Shown: positions 27,713 to 36,110, counted from the first letter of the stretch. The stretch: DNA of 64,000 bases from Kallipyga massiliensis ph2 (GCF_000311985.1 NZ_HE978585.1:648676-712675), one strand, 5' to 3'. The notes: generated by a model from the letters alone, not told the origin. Numbers and translations: made by a program.

Positions 27713-28078
27713 ATGACAAAGACCAAGGCGGTGTTCGAAACCGTTCAAGACCAAATCCTGGAGGACCTCCTCTCGGGGGTCTACCAAGCCGGGGATCCGG
27801 TCCCCGACCGGGAGAGCCTGCGGAGGGTCTTCCGGACCAATACCGAAACCATCGACCGGGCCATCCAGGGTCTGGAGGCCCGTGGACTCATCTGCCGGGA
27901 GGGAGAGGGTCTGGCCTTCACCCGGGACCGGGACCGCCTGGCCCTGGCCCGTGAAGACCTGGTCCAAGGCCACTTCCAAGACTTCCTTGACCGGGCCCGA
28001 AAGCTGGGCATGGACGATGGGGAGATTCGGCGGTTTGTTCTGAATAAAGGAGGATTCCATGACCAAGCTAGAGGATAG
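27713..28078 (+). CDS. GntR family regulator, YtrA-type
   Basis: 121 residues. The N-terminal winged helix (~10-75) has VQDQILEDLLSGVYQAGDPVPDRESLRRVFRTNTETIDRAIQGLEARGLI, the GntR signature. Only a ~45-residue tail follows, as in the YtrA subfamily that controls ABC transporter operons. It overlaps the ABC ATPase start by 20 nt, so it probably autoregulates this operon. The inducer is unknown. Confidence 0.88.
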   Translation: MTKTKAVFETVQDQILEDLLSGVYQAGDPVPDRESLRRVFRTNTETIDRAIQGLEARGLICREGEGLAFTRDRDRLALAREDLVQGHFQDFLDRARKLGMDDGEIRRFVLNKGGFHDQARG

Positions 28079-29003
28079 GATCCGGGAGGAACTGGAGAAG
28101 ACGGAGAAAAGCGAAAAGACGGAAAAAATAGAAAAAAACGAAAAGACGGAAAAGTCCTCTCCAAAAAAGAAGAAAAAGAAAAAAGGCAAGGCCAAGGCGG
28201 TGGAAATGCAGGTGATTCCCGAAGTGGAGATTCCGGAGACGCCGGGCGAGGCTGATGAGGTTCCGGAGCCGGTCGATGAGGTTCCGGAAGAAACGCCCGA
28301 ACCCTTCGTCTACAAGCCCCGCCTGGTGGTCAAGAACCTGACCAAGTCCATGGCCAACCAGGTCATCCTGGATGACCTTTCTTTCGATCTGGCGGAGGGC
28401 CGGGTCCTGGGCCTCATGGGCCCCAACGGGGCGGGCAAGTCCACCCTCCTCCGGATCCTGGCGGGGCTCTTCCACCCGACCAAGGGGACGGTGACGGTCA
28501 ATGGGGAGCCGGTAGGCCTGAAAACCAAGGGGATGGTCTCCTACTTCCCCGAAGGAGGCCTGGTCGGCTTTGGGGAGTCGGTCTCCTCAGCCCGTGCCTT
28601 CTTTGTCAAGTTCTTCCCGGACTTCGACAAGGACCGGTTCGACGAATTGGTCGACCGCTTTCAGATTCCCGAAAAGCGGGTGGGCCACCTCTCCATCGGC
28701 TACCGGGTCCGCCTCTCCATGGCCCTCTGTTTGAGCCGTGAGGCCGACCTCTACCTCCTGGATGAGCCCCTGGGCAACCTGGACCCCCTGGTCCGGGACG
28801 ACATCATCGACCTCCTGGTGGAGTCCGTGGGCGGCCAAGCCTCATTTATTATCACCAGCCAGAGGGTCCGGGACATCGAGTCCATTTTCGATGAGGTGAT
28901 TTTCTTGGACAAGGGGAAGATCGTCAAGCAGGGGCCGGCGGAGGTCCTCCGGATGGAGGAAGGCCTGTCCATGGATGACCTCTACAAAGAGATCTACCGC
29001 TAG
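28059..29003 (+). CDS. ABC transporter ATP-binding protein with Lys/Glu-rich N-terminal extension
   Basis: 314 residues. The first ~85 are low-complexity: EKTEKSEKTEK repeats, a K-rich block, then an acidic/Pro segment. The ATPase follows: Walker A GPNGAGKST (~122-130), a non-canonical signature LSIGYRVRLS, and Walker B DLYLLDEPLGNLDP. The signature variant resembles YtrB/BcrA-type exporters. AAAGGAGG lies inside the upstream gntR. The extension is unusual for this family and may bind the membrane surface or nucleic acid. Both ideas are speculative. Confidence 0.9.
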   Translation: MTKLEDRIREELEKTEKSEKTEKIEKNEKTEKSSPKKKKKKKGKAKAVEMQVIPEVEIPETPGEADEVPEPVDEVPEETPEPFVYKPRLVVKNLTKSMANQVILDDLSFDLAEGRVLGLMGPNGAGKSTLLRILAGLFHPTKGTVTVNGEPVGLKTKGMVSYFPEGGLVGFGESVSSARAFFVKFFPDFDKDRFDELVDRFQIPEKRVGHLSIGYRVRLSMALCLSREADLYLLDEPLGNLDPLVRDDIIDLLVESVGGQASFIITSQRVRDIESIFDEVIFLDKGKIVKQGPAEVLRMEEGLSMDDLYKEIYR

Positions 29004-29011
29004 GAGGGCCT

Positions 29012-29869
29012 ATGTGGCGCATATTTATCCAACGAAGACGGAATAAAATCGGCCGGCGGTGGATCCTCTTCGCCCTGGCCCTGGTCCTTTTTCTGGCCAT
29101 GAGCCGGATCCAGGAGGCCATCTCTCCCCATTTCCCGGACATGGACGGGGAGCCTTCCGGCCGGTTCATGGACCTCCTCTCCGGCCTTCCTTTCGTTTTT
29201 CCGGGCCTGGTCCTCTTTCTGGAAGCCTGGGAGGCCTTGGGGGACTACTATGGCCCTGAGGCCGGTCCGGCCCTCCACCTGGTCCCCCTTTCCCGGGCCC
29301 GGGAATTCGGCGGCCGCTTCCTTTCGGTCCTTTTCACGGTCTTCCTTGCCCTGGTCCTCATGGCCGGGGCCGGTCAGATGGCCCGGCTCCTGGGCATGGA
29401 GGGCCATCTGACCGGCCCCTTCTTTCCTGAGGGGACCCTCTCGTTCTCTCTGACGGTGGCCGCCCTGGTCCAGGCCGCCTTCACCATCTCCCTCCTCTTC
29501 CTCCTCCAAACCCTGGGCCGCTTGTTCATGGGCCCCTGGAAGAAGCGGGCCCCCTCCCTCCAGATCCTGGTGGACAGTCTGGTCCTGGTCCCCTTGATGG
29601 CCGGGCTCACCTTAGTTGCGGAGGTCCTCATCCCCCGCCGCCCCGTGGTCTTTTTCCCGGCCTCTTTTTCCCTCCACCTCATAGGCCCGGAGGCATGGAC
29701 CCCCACCAGCCGGATTCTCTGGACTTATGCGAGGGTAAACCCTGAGGCAGCCGGCCTGTTTGAAGGGGAAGAGGGGCTCTGGGCCATCCCTCTGGCCCTG
29801 GTCATCTTAGTTACTATCCTGGTCTTCACTGCCAGCGCCGCCCTGGCCGAAGACCGGATCGACGATTAG
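29012..29869 (+). CDS. ABC transporter permease subunit (first of two)
   Basis: 285 residues with about six hydrophobic segments (near 18-34, 58-78, 108-128, 145-170, 190-210 and 262-280). No soluble domain and no family motif that I recognise. It starts 8 nt after the ATPase and is followed 9 nt later by a second permease. The identity therefore rests on context: a YtrA-regulated drug- or peptide-responsive exporter. Confidence 0.72.
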   Translation: MWRIFIQRRRNKIGRRWILFALALVLFLAMSRIQEAISPHFPDMDGEPSGRFMDLLSGLPFVFPGLVLFLEAWEALGDYYGPEAGPALHLVPLSRAREFGGRFLSVLFTVFLALVLMAGAGQMARLLGMEGHLTGPFFPEGTLSFSLTVAALVQAAFTISLLFLLQTLGRLFMGPWKKRAPSLQILVDSLVLVPLMAGLTLVAEVLIPRRPVVFFPASFSLHLIGPEAWTPTSRILWTYARVNPEAAGLFEGEEGLWAIPLALVILVTILVFTASAALAEDRIDD

Positions 29870-29878
29870 GAGAATGCT

Positions 29879-30754
29879 ATGGTCAAACGCATACGACATG
29901 AAATCCGGGAATTTTTCCCGGTCATGGGTTTCTTCTACCTGCTCTTTATCCTCTTCCGCCTGGGCGGCCTGGCCTTCATTTCCATCAAGGGCCAATCCGT
30001 CCAAACCAGCGAGCTCTACCTCCTGGTTTCCTACCTCATCCAAGTGGCCATCCTGGTAGGTCTGGGCATCCTGATCGCCTACAACTTCTCCAAGGAGCTG
30101 ACCAGCCGTGAGGGGGTGAAAAGCTTCCTCACCCCCATGCCCGGTTGGAAGATCATCCTGGCCAAGTACCTGGCCATCCTCATCCTCTGCGGGGTCTTCT
30201 TCCTCCTGGTCCAGGTCTCCTCAGCCTTCATCCAGGACGGATCCATGAAACCCCTCTATCTCAAGCTCCGGACCGCCATGCTGGACCGGGGCGTCCTCAT
30301 GGGCCTGGTCTTGGGCTGGTTCGAGATGGACGGCCTGGCCCTCATCTACTTCATCCTCTGGTGGACCATGGTCTACTTCTTCGGCGTCTATACCTGGACC
30401 CGTCTCTACTATAACTACAGGCGGCGGGTCTGGGCCCTCTCCGTCACCTTCTCCCAACCCCTGGTTTTTTTCCTGGGTATCTTTTGCCTGGACTGGCTCA
30501 TCTACGGCGTTAACCGCCTCCTTCCCCTATATATCGGTAAGGAAGACCTGGGCCTCCACCTGGCGGAAAAGACCCCGGAACTCTCCCTGACCATCCAACG
30601 GCTCTACCACAACGGGATCGGCTTCCTCCATGAGTCCGGAGGCAAGATCGGAGAAATGGCCGGCTACTCCCTCTCCTCCTACGCCCTGGTGGTCATCCTG
30701 GCTCTCATCTTCTTCTTCCTGGCCCAACGCTATTGGGAGAAATTGGACCGGTGA
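29879..30754 (+). CDS. ABC transporter permease subunit (second of two)
   Basis: 291 residues, six predicted membrane segments (near 18-38, 50-72, 98-120, 150-170, 195-215 and 265-285). KRIRHEIREFFPVMGFFYLLFILFRLGG at the N-terminus and a TSREGVKSFLTPMPGWKIILAKY loop are typical of ABC-2-like permeases of antibiotic-resistance transporters. Last gene of the operon. Confidence 0.75.
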   Translation: MVKRIRHEIREFFPVMGFFYLLFILFRLGGLAFISIKGQSVQTSELYLLVSYLIQVAILVGLGILIAYNFSKELTSREGVKSFLTPMPGWKIILAKYLAILILCGVFFLLVQVSSAFIQDGSMKPLYLKLRTAMLDRGVLMGLVLGWFEMDGLALIYFILWWTMVYFFGVYTWTRLYYNYRRRVWALSVTFSQPLVFFLGIFCLDWLIYGVNRLLPLYIGKEDLGLHLAEKTPELSLTIQRLYHNGIGFLHESGGKIGEMAGYSLSSYALVVILALIFFFLAQRYWEKLDR

Positions 30755-30778
30755 GGATGCTGTGCCTTGGGAGATGGC

Positions 30779-31110
30779 AGGATCATGAGGTTTACCAGGG
30801 AAAGGAAACCGGCCTACGGCGATGGCTCCTGCCTCGGGCTTTGAACCCTGTTATTCTCAAAATTCTCCAAAATATCAGGGTTTCCGCCCCTGATATTTTG
30901 GCAATCTAACAAAAAAGCAGGGTACTTTTTCACCCTGCTTTTCTTATGATTCAGCAAATTGTCAGGGTTTTTACCCTGATTTTCTTACGATCTGCTCATT
31001 CATCAGGGTCATTTTTACCCCTGATATTCTTGTGATTTAGCAAATTGTCAGGGCACTGGACCCTGATTTTCTTGACATTCTCCAGATTGTCAGGGTTCCC
31101 GGCCTCGACT
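30779..31110 (+). repeat. Hairpin repeat array C (inverted copy of array A family)
   Basis: (T/G)CAGGG starts at 30875, 30917, 30962, 31003, 31048 and 31090 (42, 45, 41, 45, 42). The unit type is AATTGTCAGGGTTT..ACCCTGATTTTCTTG. It is preceded by GGATCATGAGGTTTACCAGGG (shared with array B) and GGCTCCTGCCTCGGGC, the reverse complement of the end of array A. It fills the space between the ABC operon and the convergent peptidase gene. I see no other feature in 30755-31157. Confidence 0.9.
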
Positions 31111-31157
31111 CGGCTGCGAATTAGGGCCTCCCAGGGCTCCGGCCCGTGACCGGCCCC

Positions 31158-34046
31158 TCAGATCCTCCGGACCTCGTCGAAGAGATCCTTGTCTTTATCG
31201 ATGGCTTCTTTGGAGCCCAGGACAACCACGGAGGCCTGGTCCCAGGCTTGTCTCAGGGGGTCGGCCAGGGACCGGAGGTCGTCCAGGCGGGTTTCCTTGA
31301 TTTCCCGGAGGATCCGGTCGTGGAAGGCGGCGTCGATTCCCCGGAGGTAGTTAGAGAGGTCGAAGAGGCCCTTTTGGTTTTCGGTCATGGGGCCATCGAC
31401 CCGGCCGACGGATCCGATGATGAAGCGGACCAGGTCGTCATCCGCCAGGTCCAGCTTGGCTACTTGGTCGGGGAGGGTGTGGAAAATATCCAGGGTCCGG
31501 CGGAGTTGGGGGTCCCGGTAGGAGAAGGCTCCGGCGACTTGGTTGGTCCCCAGGGCGAGACCCTGGCCATAGGCTCCGCCCTTGGCCCGGATTTCCGTAT
31601 AGAGGTAGGTGTTAGACAGAATATTGGAGAGGACCTGGAAGTGGCCCCCGTAGGTGGCTTGGTCGGGGTCCATGAGGGAAGCCATGGCTACGAATTGGAC
31701 GTCCGAGGTCAGGCTGAAGGCCAGGGCTTTCTTGTCCGGCTGGAAGGAGAAGTCGCAGGCGGGCTCGGACTTTCCGGGCAGGGCGGCCAGGAAGCCCTCC
31801 ACCCCCTCCATGACCCGGTCCAGGTCCCGGATCGACCCGGTGATGTTGACGAGGGGCTTGGCGGTCAGGAAGAGCCGGCGGTAGATCTCCTCCAACTTGG
31901 CCTGGTCCTTGGGGCCGAAGGTCATGGCCAGGTTTTTGAGCCAGAGGTAGTAGGACAGGCCCTTGAGCCGGTCGTTGTAGGCCCCGGCGGGGGTGACCTG
32001 GGCGACGGCCCGCTGGAGGGCGATGCCGGACCCATCGTCCACCATCCCCATCTCCATGGACGAGAGGATGATGGCTATGACCTCCCGGATCCGGTCCGCC
32101 TCATCGAACCGGGTCCGGAGGACCTGGTCGGCCATGAGGTCCAGGCCTGCGGAGAGCTTGTCCAGGCCCAAGAACTTGGTGGAGAGGAGGAGCTTGCATT
32201 GGAAGTCCAGGGATCCCTGGCGGTCATAGACCTTGGGGGTCAGAGTGATGCCTCCGGTCAGGAGGTCCTCCTGAACCTCATAGTCCCGGTAGGAGAGGGT
32301 CTGGGTGGAGAGGCGTCCCATGAGGTCGGAGACCAGGGTGACATAGGGGAGGTCGGCCTCAGCGAAGTGGGCCAGGTCGAAGACCAGGGTCAGGTAGGTG
32401 ATGCCAGAGGTGGGGAGGTCGTGGAGGAGGTAGGTAGCCCGGGCACTTTCCCGGACCTCCCGAGGGACCCGGACCAGGTGGTCGGGGAGGTCCTCCCGGC
32501 CCAGGCGGGGGATGGTGGCCTTGGCTTCCGGAGAATCGGGTCGGTTCTGCCGGTCCGCCAGGTCCTTGTTGGCTTGGATGAGGACCCGGATGTCCGCCTC
32601 CGAGAGGTCGGCCTTGTAGTCGGCCAGGGATTTGGCTAAGTCCCGGTCCCTTTGGGCATTGAGGCCGGCCTGGGGCGTGTGGACCAGGAAGACCCGGTTG
32701 GGGTTGTCCAGGAGCTTGTCCCGGATGTAGGCTTCCAGGGCCCCTTCCCGGACCATGGCCCGGACCGACCGGAGCTTGTCCTCATAAGCGATCCTTTCCA
32801 TGGGGTCGGCGCCATAGATTCCTTCGGACAGGGCCATGGCCATGAAGAGGATGCCCTTGGTTGCCATCCCCTGCTTCTCCCTGAGGTCGAATTCCAGGGA
32901 TTGGAGGAGGCCGGACAGGAGGTCACGGTCCAGACCATCCTCCACCATCCGCCGGATCTCCCGGTCGACCACTTTCAGGAAGAGGTCCTTTTTGTCGGGG
33001 TCCACCCCCTTGGCGACCAGGGAGAAGCCGACTTCCTTGAGGTCCCAGACCTCGGACAGGAGGTCCTTGGCTCCCACTTCCTCCAGGACGGCCCGGCGGA
33101 GGGAAGAGGACTCCGACTTGACCAGGACCTGGTCCATGAGGTTATAAAGATAACGGACCTCATCCGTCCTGGCTCGGTCGACCAGCCAGGAGAGGGAGAA
33201 GAAGGTCTGGCCCTCCTCATCCTCGCCCGTGTCGATGGAGAAGGGAACTTCCTTGATTATGGGGGCCTCTATTTTCGCCATCACATCCGGCAGGCCCTGG
33301 ACTTCTTTTTGATCAAAGTCATCCAGATAGGAGGCCAGGTGGTCGAAGGTGGCTTCCTCATCGATGGCCCCATAGAGGAAGATGTAGGCATTGGAGGGGT
33401 GGTAGTAAGTCCGGTGGAAGTCGCAGAAGGCCTCATAGGTCAGGTCGGGGATCCGGTAGGGGTCTCCGCCGGCGTTGTTGGCATAGATGGTTCCCTGGTA
33501 GAGGGACCTCATGATGGCGTCGAAGACCTGGTCTTCGGGGGAGGACATGGCCCCCCTCATCTCGTTGTAGACGACCCCGCTCAGGGTCAGGGGGTCCTCG
33601 GGCCGGTCGATGGCGTAGTGCCAGCCCTCCTGGCGGAAGATCCGGTCATCCTCGAGGACGGTAGGGTAGAAGATGGCGTCCAGGTAGAGGTCCATGAGGT
33701 TATGGAAGTCGGTGGGGTTCCGGGAGGCGATGGGGTAGACCGTCTTGTCGGGGTAGGTCATGGCGTTGAGGAAGGTCTGGAGGGAGGACTGGAGGAGGTC
33801 CATGAAGGGCTCCTTGGTCTTGTACTTCCGGGACCCGTTGAGGACGCAGTGTTCCAGGATGTGGCAATTTCCGGTCGATCCCAGGGGCGGGGTGGGGAAG
33901 GCGATAGCAAAGACCTTGTTGTCGTCGGTGTTCTTCATGTGGAGGACCCGGGCGCCGGTCTTCTCGTGTCTATATAAATGAAGGGTAGAGGCCTCCTCGG
34001 GGACGGCCCGCTCCTTAATTTGGGTGAATCCGTGGATTATGGTCAT
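31158..34046 (-). CDS. M16C (presequence protease-like) zinc metallopeptidase
   Basis: 962 residues, two tandem M16 modules typical of the PreP/insulinase C subfamily. The first module has the inverted zinc motif HILEHCVLNGS (HxxEH, ~63-67) and the distal Glu in GVVYNEMRGA. The second half is the inactive partner (TYGGHFQVLSNILSNTYLYTEIRAKGGAYG). It degrades peptides inside a closed chamber. No signal peptide, so cytoplasmic. Monocistronic, facing away from the 34.1-34.9 kb non-coding region. Confidence 0.93.
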   Translation of the reverse strand: MTIIHGFTQIKERAVPEEASTLHLYRHEKTGARVLHMKNTDDNKVFAIAFPTPPLGSTGNCHILEHCVLNGSRKYKTKEPFMDLLQSSLQTFLNAMTYPDKTVYPIASRNPTDFHNLMDLYLDAIFYPTVLEDDRIFRQEGWHYAIDRPEDPLTLSGVVYNEMRGAMSSPEDQVFDAIMRSLYQGTIYANNAGGDPYRIPDLTYEAFCDFHRTYYHPSNAYIFLYGAIDEEATFDHLASYLDDFDQKEVQGLPDVMAKIEAPIIKEVPFSIDTGEDEEGQTFFSLSWLVDRARTDEVRYLYNLMDQVLVKSESSSLRRAVLEEVGAKDLLSEVWDLKEVGFSLVAKGVDPDKKDLFLKVVDREIRRMVEDGLDRDLLSGLLQSLEFDLREKQGMATKGILFMAMALSEGIYGADPMERIAYEDKLRSVRAMVREGALEAYIRDKLLDNPNRVFLVHTPQAGLNAQRDRDLAKSLADYKADLSEADIRVLIQANKDLADRQNRPDSPEAKATIPRLGREDLPDHLVRVPREVRESARATYLLHDLPTSGITYLTLVFDLAHFAEADLPYVTLVSDLMGRLSTQTLSYRDYEVQEDLLTGGITLTPKVYDRQGSLDFQCKLLLSTKFLGLDKLSAGLDLMADQVLRTRFDEADRIREVIAIILSSMEMGMVDDGSGIALQRAVAQVTPAGAYNDRLKGLSYYLWLKNLAMTFGPKDQAKLEEIYRRLFLTAKPLVNITGSIRDLDRVMEGVEGFLAALPGKSEPACDFSFQPDKKALAFSLTSDVQFVAMASLMDPDQATYGGHFQVLSNILSNTYLYTEIRAKGGAYGQGLALGTNQVAGAFSYRDPQLRRTLDIFHTLPDQVAKLDLADDDLVRFIIGSVGRVDGPMTENQKGLFDLSNYLRGIDAAFHDRILREIKETRLDDLRSLADPLRQAWDQASVVVLGSKEAIDKDKDLFDEVRRI

Positions 34047-34133
34047 GATGGGCTCCTTTCATCAGGTGATGAAACTATACTACCAAAGATGGGGAGGGGG
34101 AAGAAGCCTGAAAGGATGGTTTTGGGTCGGAAG

Positions 34134-34398
34134 TAGTGGTGGTTTGGGGAAAAACGTCAAACAAACACTATAGATTTGGGCCTGTGGTAGTGGTGGTTCG
34201 AAGAAAAACGTCAAACAAACACTATAGATTTTGGGAATATGATCGTTGCGGTCGTGTTGATTGGCGAAAAAACGGCTAACCGCCACTATTGAGAGGGAAG
34301 AAATATAGTGTTGATTGGCGGGAAAATGGCAAACCAACACGAATGAGGCGGGAAAAACGTAGTGTTGATTTGGGGAAAAAGGTGATACCAACACTATG
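34134..34398 (-). repeat. Hairpin repeat array D (54-bp period, 5 units)
   Basis: TAGTG(G/T)TG(G/A)TT starts at 34134, 34188, 34252, 34306 and 34360 (54, 64, 54, 54). Each unit pairs TAGTGGTGGTTTG with CAAACAAACACTA across a GGGGAAAAACGT-like loop, allowing G-U pairs. It lies just upstream of the M16C gene start, so this array is in a 5' rather than 3' region. Strand is arbitrary. Confidence 0.85.
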
Positions 34399-34408
34399 GG
34401 GTCTGGAA

Positions 34409-34437
34409 ATGACATCCGGCTCATTTTTTGTTATCAT
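34409..34437 (+). promoter_or_regulatory. Promoter for the small RNA candidate
   Basis: ATGACA (34409-34414), 17-bp spacer, TATCAT (34432-34437). No coding gene starts within 500 bp downstream. Confidence 0.55.
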
Positions 34438-34443
34438 AGTAAT

Positions 34444-34508
34444 GACAGAACCTCTCCACGCTTAATGTAGATTCTCTACATGCGGACCACGGAGAGGGCT
34501 TTTTTTAT
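34444..34508 (+). ncRNA. Candidate small RNA ending in a terminator
   Basis: About 65 nt from a predicted start near 34444. CCTCTCC (34451-34457) pairs with GGAGAGG (34491-34497). Inside, CGC/GCG and a 7-bp hairpin ATGTAGA-TTC-TCTACAT. Then CTTTTTTT. It has its own promoter and no coding gene in the transcript. I match it to no known RNA family. It could also be a bare terminator-like relic. Confidence 0.45.
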
Positions 34509-34623
34509 ATATGTGAGTTTTGACAGGGACAGATGACTTGTTTAAAAGCGTATGCTTTCAAATTGGAATTCAAGCGATATAACTAGGAACCTCTTACTTT
34601 GATATAATAACTGGGAATAATTT

Positions 34624-34721
34624 AATCGTGAGTGAATCGTGCGAAGATCGTGCGAGCCAATACACAAAACCTTGTTTTCATGCGATTTATGAAGGGGAGA
34701 ATCGTGAGTGAATCGTGCGAA
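34624..34721 (+). repeat. Direct repeat of 22 bp, 76 bp apart
   Basis: AATCGTGAGTGAATCGTGCG plus AA occurs at 34624-34645 and 34700-34721. Each contains two ATCGTG words and looks like the residue of a deleted gene or element. The stretch 34510-34890 holds no convincing complete gene. Confidence 0.7.
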
Positions 34722-34756
34722 ACTGTTAGTTGATTGTTAAAGAAAGGGGGAACAAG

Positions 34757-34816
34757 ATGAAAGAGTCGGATTTACTTAAACTCGCTGAAAAGAATTTTGA
34801 GATTTATCGAAGATAA
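34757..34816 (+). pseudogene. 19-codon ORF, probable remnant of a truncated gene
   Basis: ATG 34757 has a good AAAGGGGG site and encodes MKESDLLKLAEKNFEIYRR. The opening resembles the N-terminus of AbiEi-type antitoxins, then a stop follows. It could instead be a real micropeptide. The A+T-rich surroundings favour a relic of a lost insertion. Confidence 0.35.
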
Positions 34817-34895
34817 AATTAATAAATGATCTGATTAGAATTTTCTTCGTAGCTAATCACTACCCCGGAACGGGATAAAAAGGAAGGAATTTATC

Positions 34896-34923
34896 TTGCA
34901 AAACCGGTGGCATTTAGTATAAT
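34896..34923 (+). promoter_or_regulatory. Promoter of rpsF-ssb-rpsR
   Basis: TTGCAA (34896-34901), a 16-bp spacer, TATAAT (34918-34923). Confidence 0.8.
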
Positions 34924-34929
34924 GTATGG

Positions 34930-35021
34930 GTATGTTCAGTGGTTTGGGGCGTTTTCTGCCCTGCCGTGAGCAATCTCTGGTCCGTTCACAAGCGGGTCAA
35001 ATCCAAAGGGAGGTGAAAGAC
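34930..35021 (+). promoter_or_regulatory. rpsF 5' leader, possible S6:S18 autoregulatory element
   Basis: The ~90-nt leader has a hairpin GGGC-GTTTTCT-GCCC, then CCGTGAGC facing CCGTTCAC. Ribosomal S6:S18 leaders in many bacteria carry a stem with an exposed CCG recognised by the S6-S18 pair. The position and the CCG words fit. I have not shown a match to the consensus fold. Confidence 0.4.
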
Positions 35022-35306
35022 ATGAATCAATATGAGATGGTGGTCATCTTACGCGCTGATGTCGAAGAAGAAGACCGCAAAAAAGTCTTGGATCGCTTGA
35101 TTGATGCGATCGATGAGACCGGCAAGGTCCTGGATCTCGATGAGTGGGGAAACCGCAAGCTTGCCTATCCGATTGACTTCAAGAAAGACGGCTATTATGT
35201 GGTTCTGACGTATGAAGCAGAGCCGGAAACCGTTCAGGAAGTCGAGCGTCGGGCAAGAATCTTGGACAACATCTTACGCTATCTGACTGTAAAGAAAGAG
35301 GCGTAA
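35022..35306 (+). CDS. rpsF: 30S ribosomal protein S6
   Basis: 94 residues from ATG 35022 with GGGAGG 7 nt upstream. Earlier in-frame ATGs overlap the promoter. MNQYEMVVILRADVEEEDRKK, LDEWGNRKLAYPIDFKKDGYYV and a C-terminal ARILDNILRYLTVK are standard S6. Binds S18 on the platform of the small subunit. First gene of the conserved rpsF-ssb-rpsR operon. Confidence 0.97.
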   Translation: MNQYEMVVILRADVEEEDRKKVLDRLIDAIDETGKVLDLDEWGNRKLAYPIDFKKDGYYVVLTYEAEPETVQEVERRARILDNILRYLTVKKEA

Positions 35307-35322
35307 GTCCTAGGAGGTAGCG

Positions 35323-35826
35323 ATGAACCAAGTCGTTCTGATGGGAAGACTGACAAGAGACCCCGAGTTAACCTACAACAATTCTACAGGTAACGCCATG
35401 GTCCGCTTCACCCTTGCGGTGGACAAGAGACTGTCGCGTGAAAAGAAACAGGAAATGGAAGCGAACAATCAGCCCACGGCCGACTTCATCGGCTGTGTTT
35501 GCTGGGGAAGGTTAGCAGAGAATGTCAACCGCTTCACCGAGAAGGGAAAGCGGGTCCTGGTCGAAGGACGGATCCAAACCGGGTCCTATGTTGCCCAGGA
35601 TGGATCTCGGCGCTACACCACCGATGTGGTGGCCAACAATGTTGAGTTTGTGGACTGGAAGGAACGCAACGATTCCTACAACCAGGGCGGTCCCGCCCCG
35701 GCCCCCCAAGCCAACAAGTATCCCGAGAACCGGAGTGCCCAGGGAAGCCAGGAAGCTGGCGGATCGGGCGATGACTTCTTCGGCGATGACTTCGCCCCGG
35801 TGGATGATTCCCGCATCCCTTTCTAA
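35323..35826 (+). CDS. ssb: Single-stranded DNA-binding protein
   Basis: 167 residues. OB fold (1-110): MNQVVLMGRLTRDPELTYNNSTGNAMVRFTLAV, ADFIGCVCWGRLAENV and KGKRVLVEGRIQTGSY. A Pro/Gln/Gly linker leads to the acidic tip DDSRIPF that recruits replication and repair partners. Placed between rpsF and rpsR as in most Firmicutes. Confidence 0.97.
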   Translation: MNQVVLMGRLTRDPELTYNNSTGNAMVRFTLAVDKRLSREKKQEMEANNQPTADFIGCVCWGRLAENVNRFTEKGKRVLVEGRIQTGSYVAQDGSRRYTTDVVANNVEFVDWKERNDSYNQGGPAPAPQANKYPENRSAQGSQEAGGSGDDFFGDDFAPVDDSRIPF

Positions 35827-35838
35827 AAAGGAGATCGT

Positions 35839-36066
35839 ATGAGCCGCCGCACATTTAGACCCCGCAGAAAGGTCTGCCAATTCTGCAAAGATAAGGAAAA
35901 AGTACTGGACTACAAAGATGTGGAACAGGTCAAGAACTTTATCAGCGATGCCGGGAAGATCCTTCCCCGCCGCGTGACCGGGACCTGCGCAAAGCACCAG
36001 CGCGATGTCAACAAGGCTGTCAAGAGAGCCCGGGCCATCGCCATCATCCCCTACGAAGATAAGTAA
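35839..36066 (+). CDS. rpsR: 30S ribosomal protein S18, zinc-binding form
   Basis: 75 residues. [46 protein letters not shown] contains CxxC and a later C..H, the C+ type of S18 that binds zinc. Last gene of its operon, followed by a terminator. Beyond it the base composition falls sharply. Confidence 0.97.
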   Translation: MSRRTFRPRRKVCQFCKDKEKVLDYKDVEQVKNFISDAGKILPRRVTGTCAKHQRDVNKAVKRARAIAIIPYEDK

Positions 36067-36072
36067 GAAAAA

Positions 36073-36099
36073 AGTCGGCCGTCTGGCCGGCTTTTTTTT
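36073..36099 (+). terminator. Terminator after rpsR
   Basis: AGTCGGCC / GGCCGGCT stem with a GTCT loop and eight T. Confidence 0.9.
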
Positions 36100-36110
36100 G
36101 TGGGGTAACA

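Noticed and set aside
31146..33977. Very long open frames opposite the M16C peptidase (and similar ones opposite purL, purB, purF)
   Set aside because: They are antisense to clearly recognised enzymes. High G+C codon bias produces long open antisense frames. No motifs or ribosome sites.
34080..34424. 114-codon minus-strand frame in array D
   Set aside because: It is translation of the hairpin repeats and has no ribosome site. Its composition is unlike the neighbouring proteins.
34757..34816. A toxin-antitoxin gene pair at 34.8 kb
   Set aside because: Only a 19-codon frame remains and no partner gene follows.
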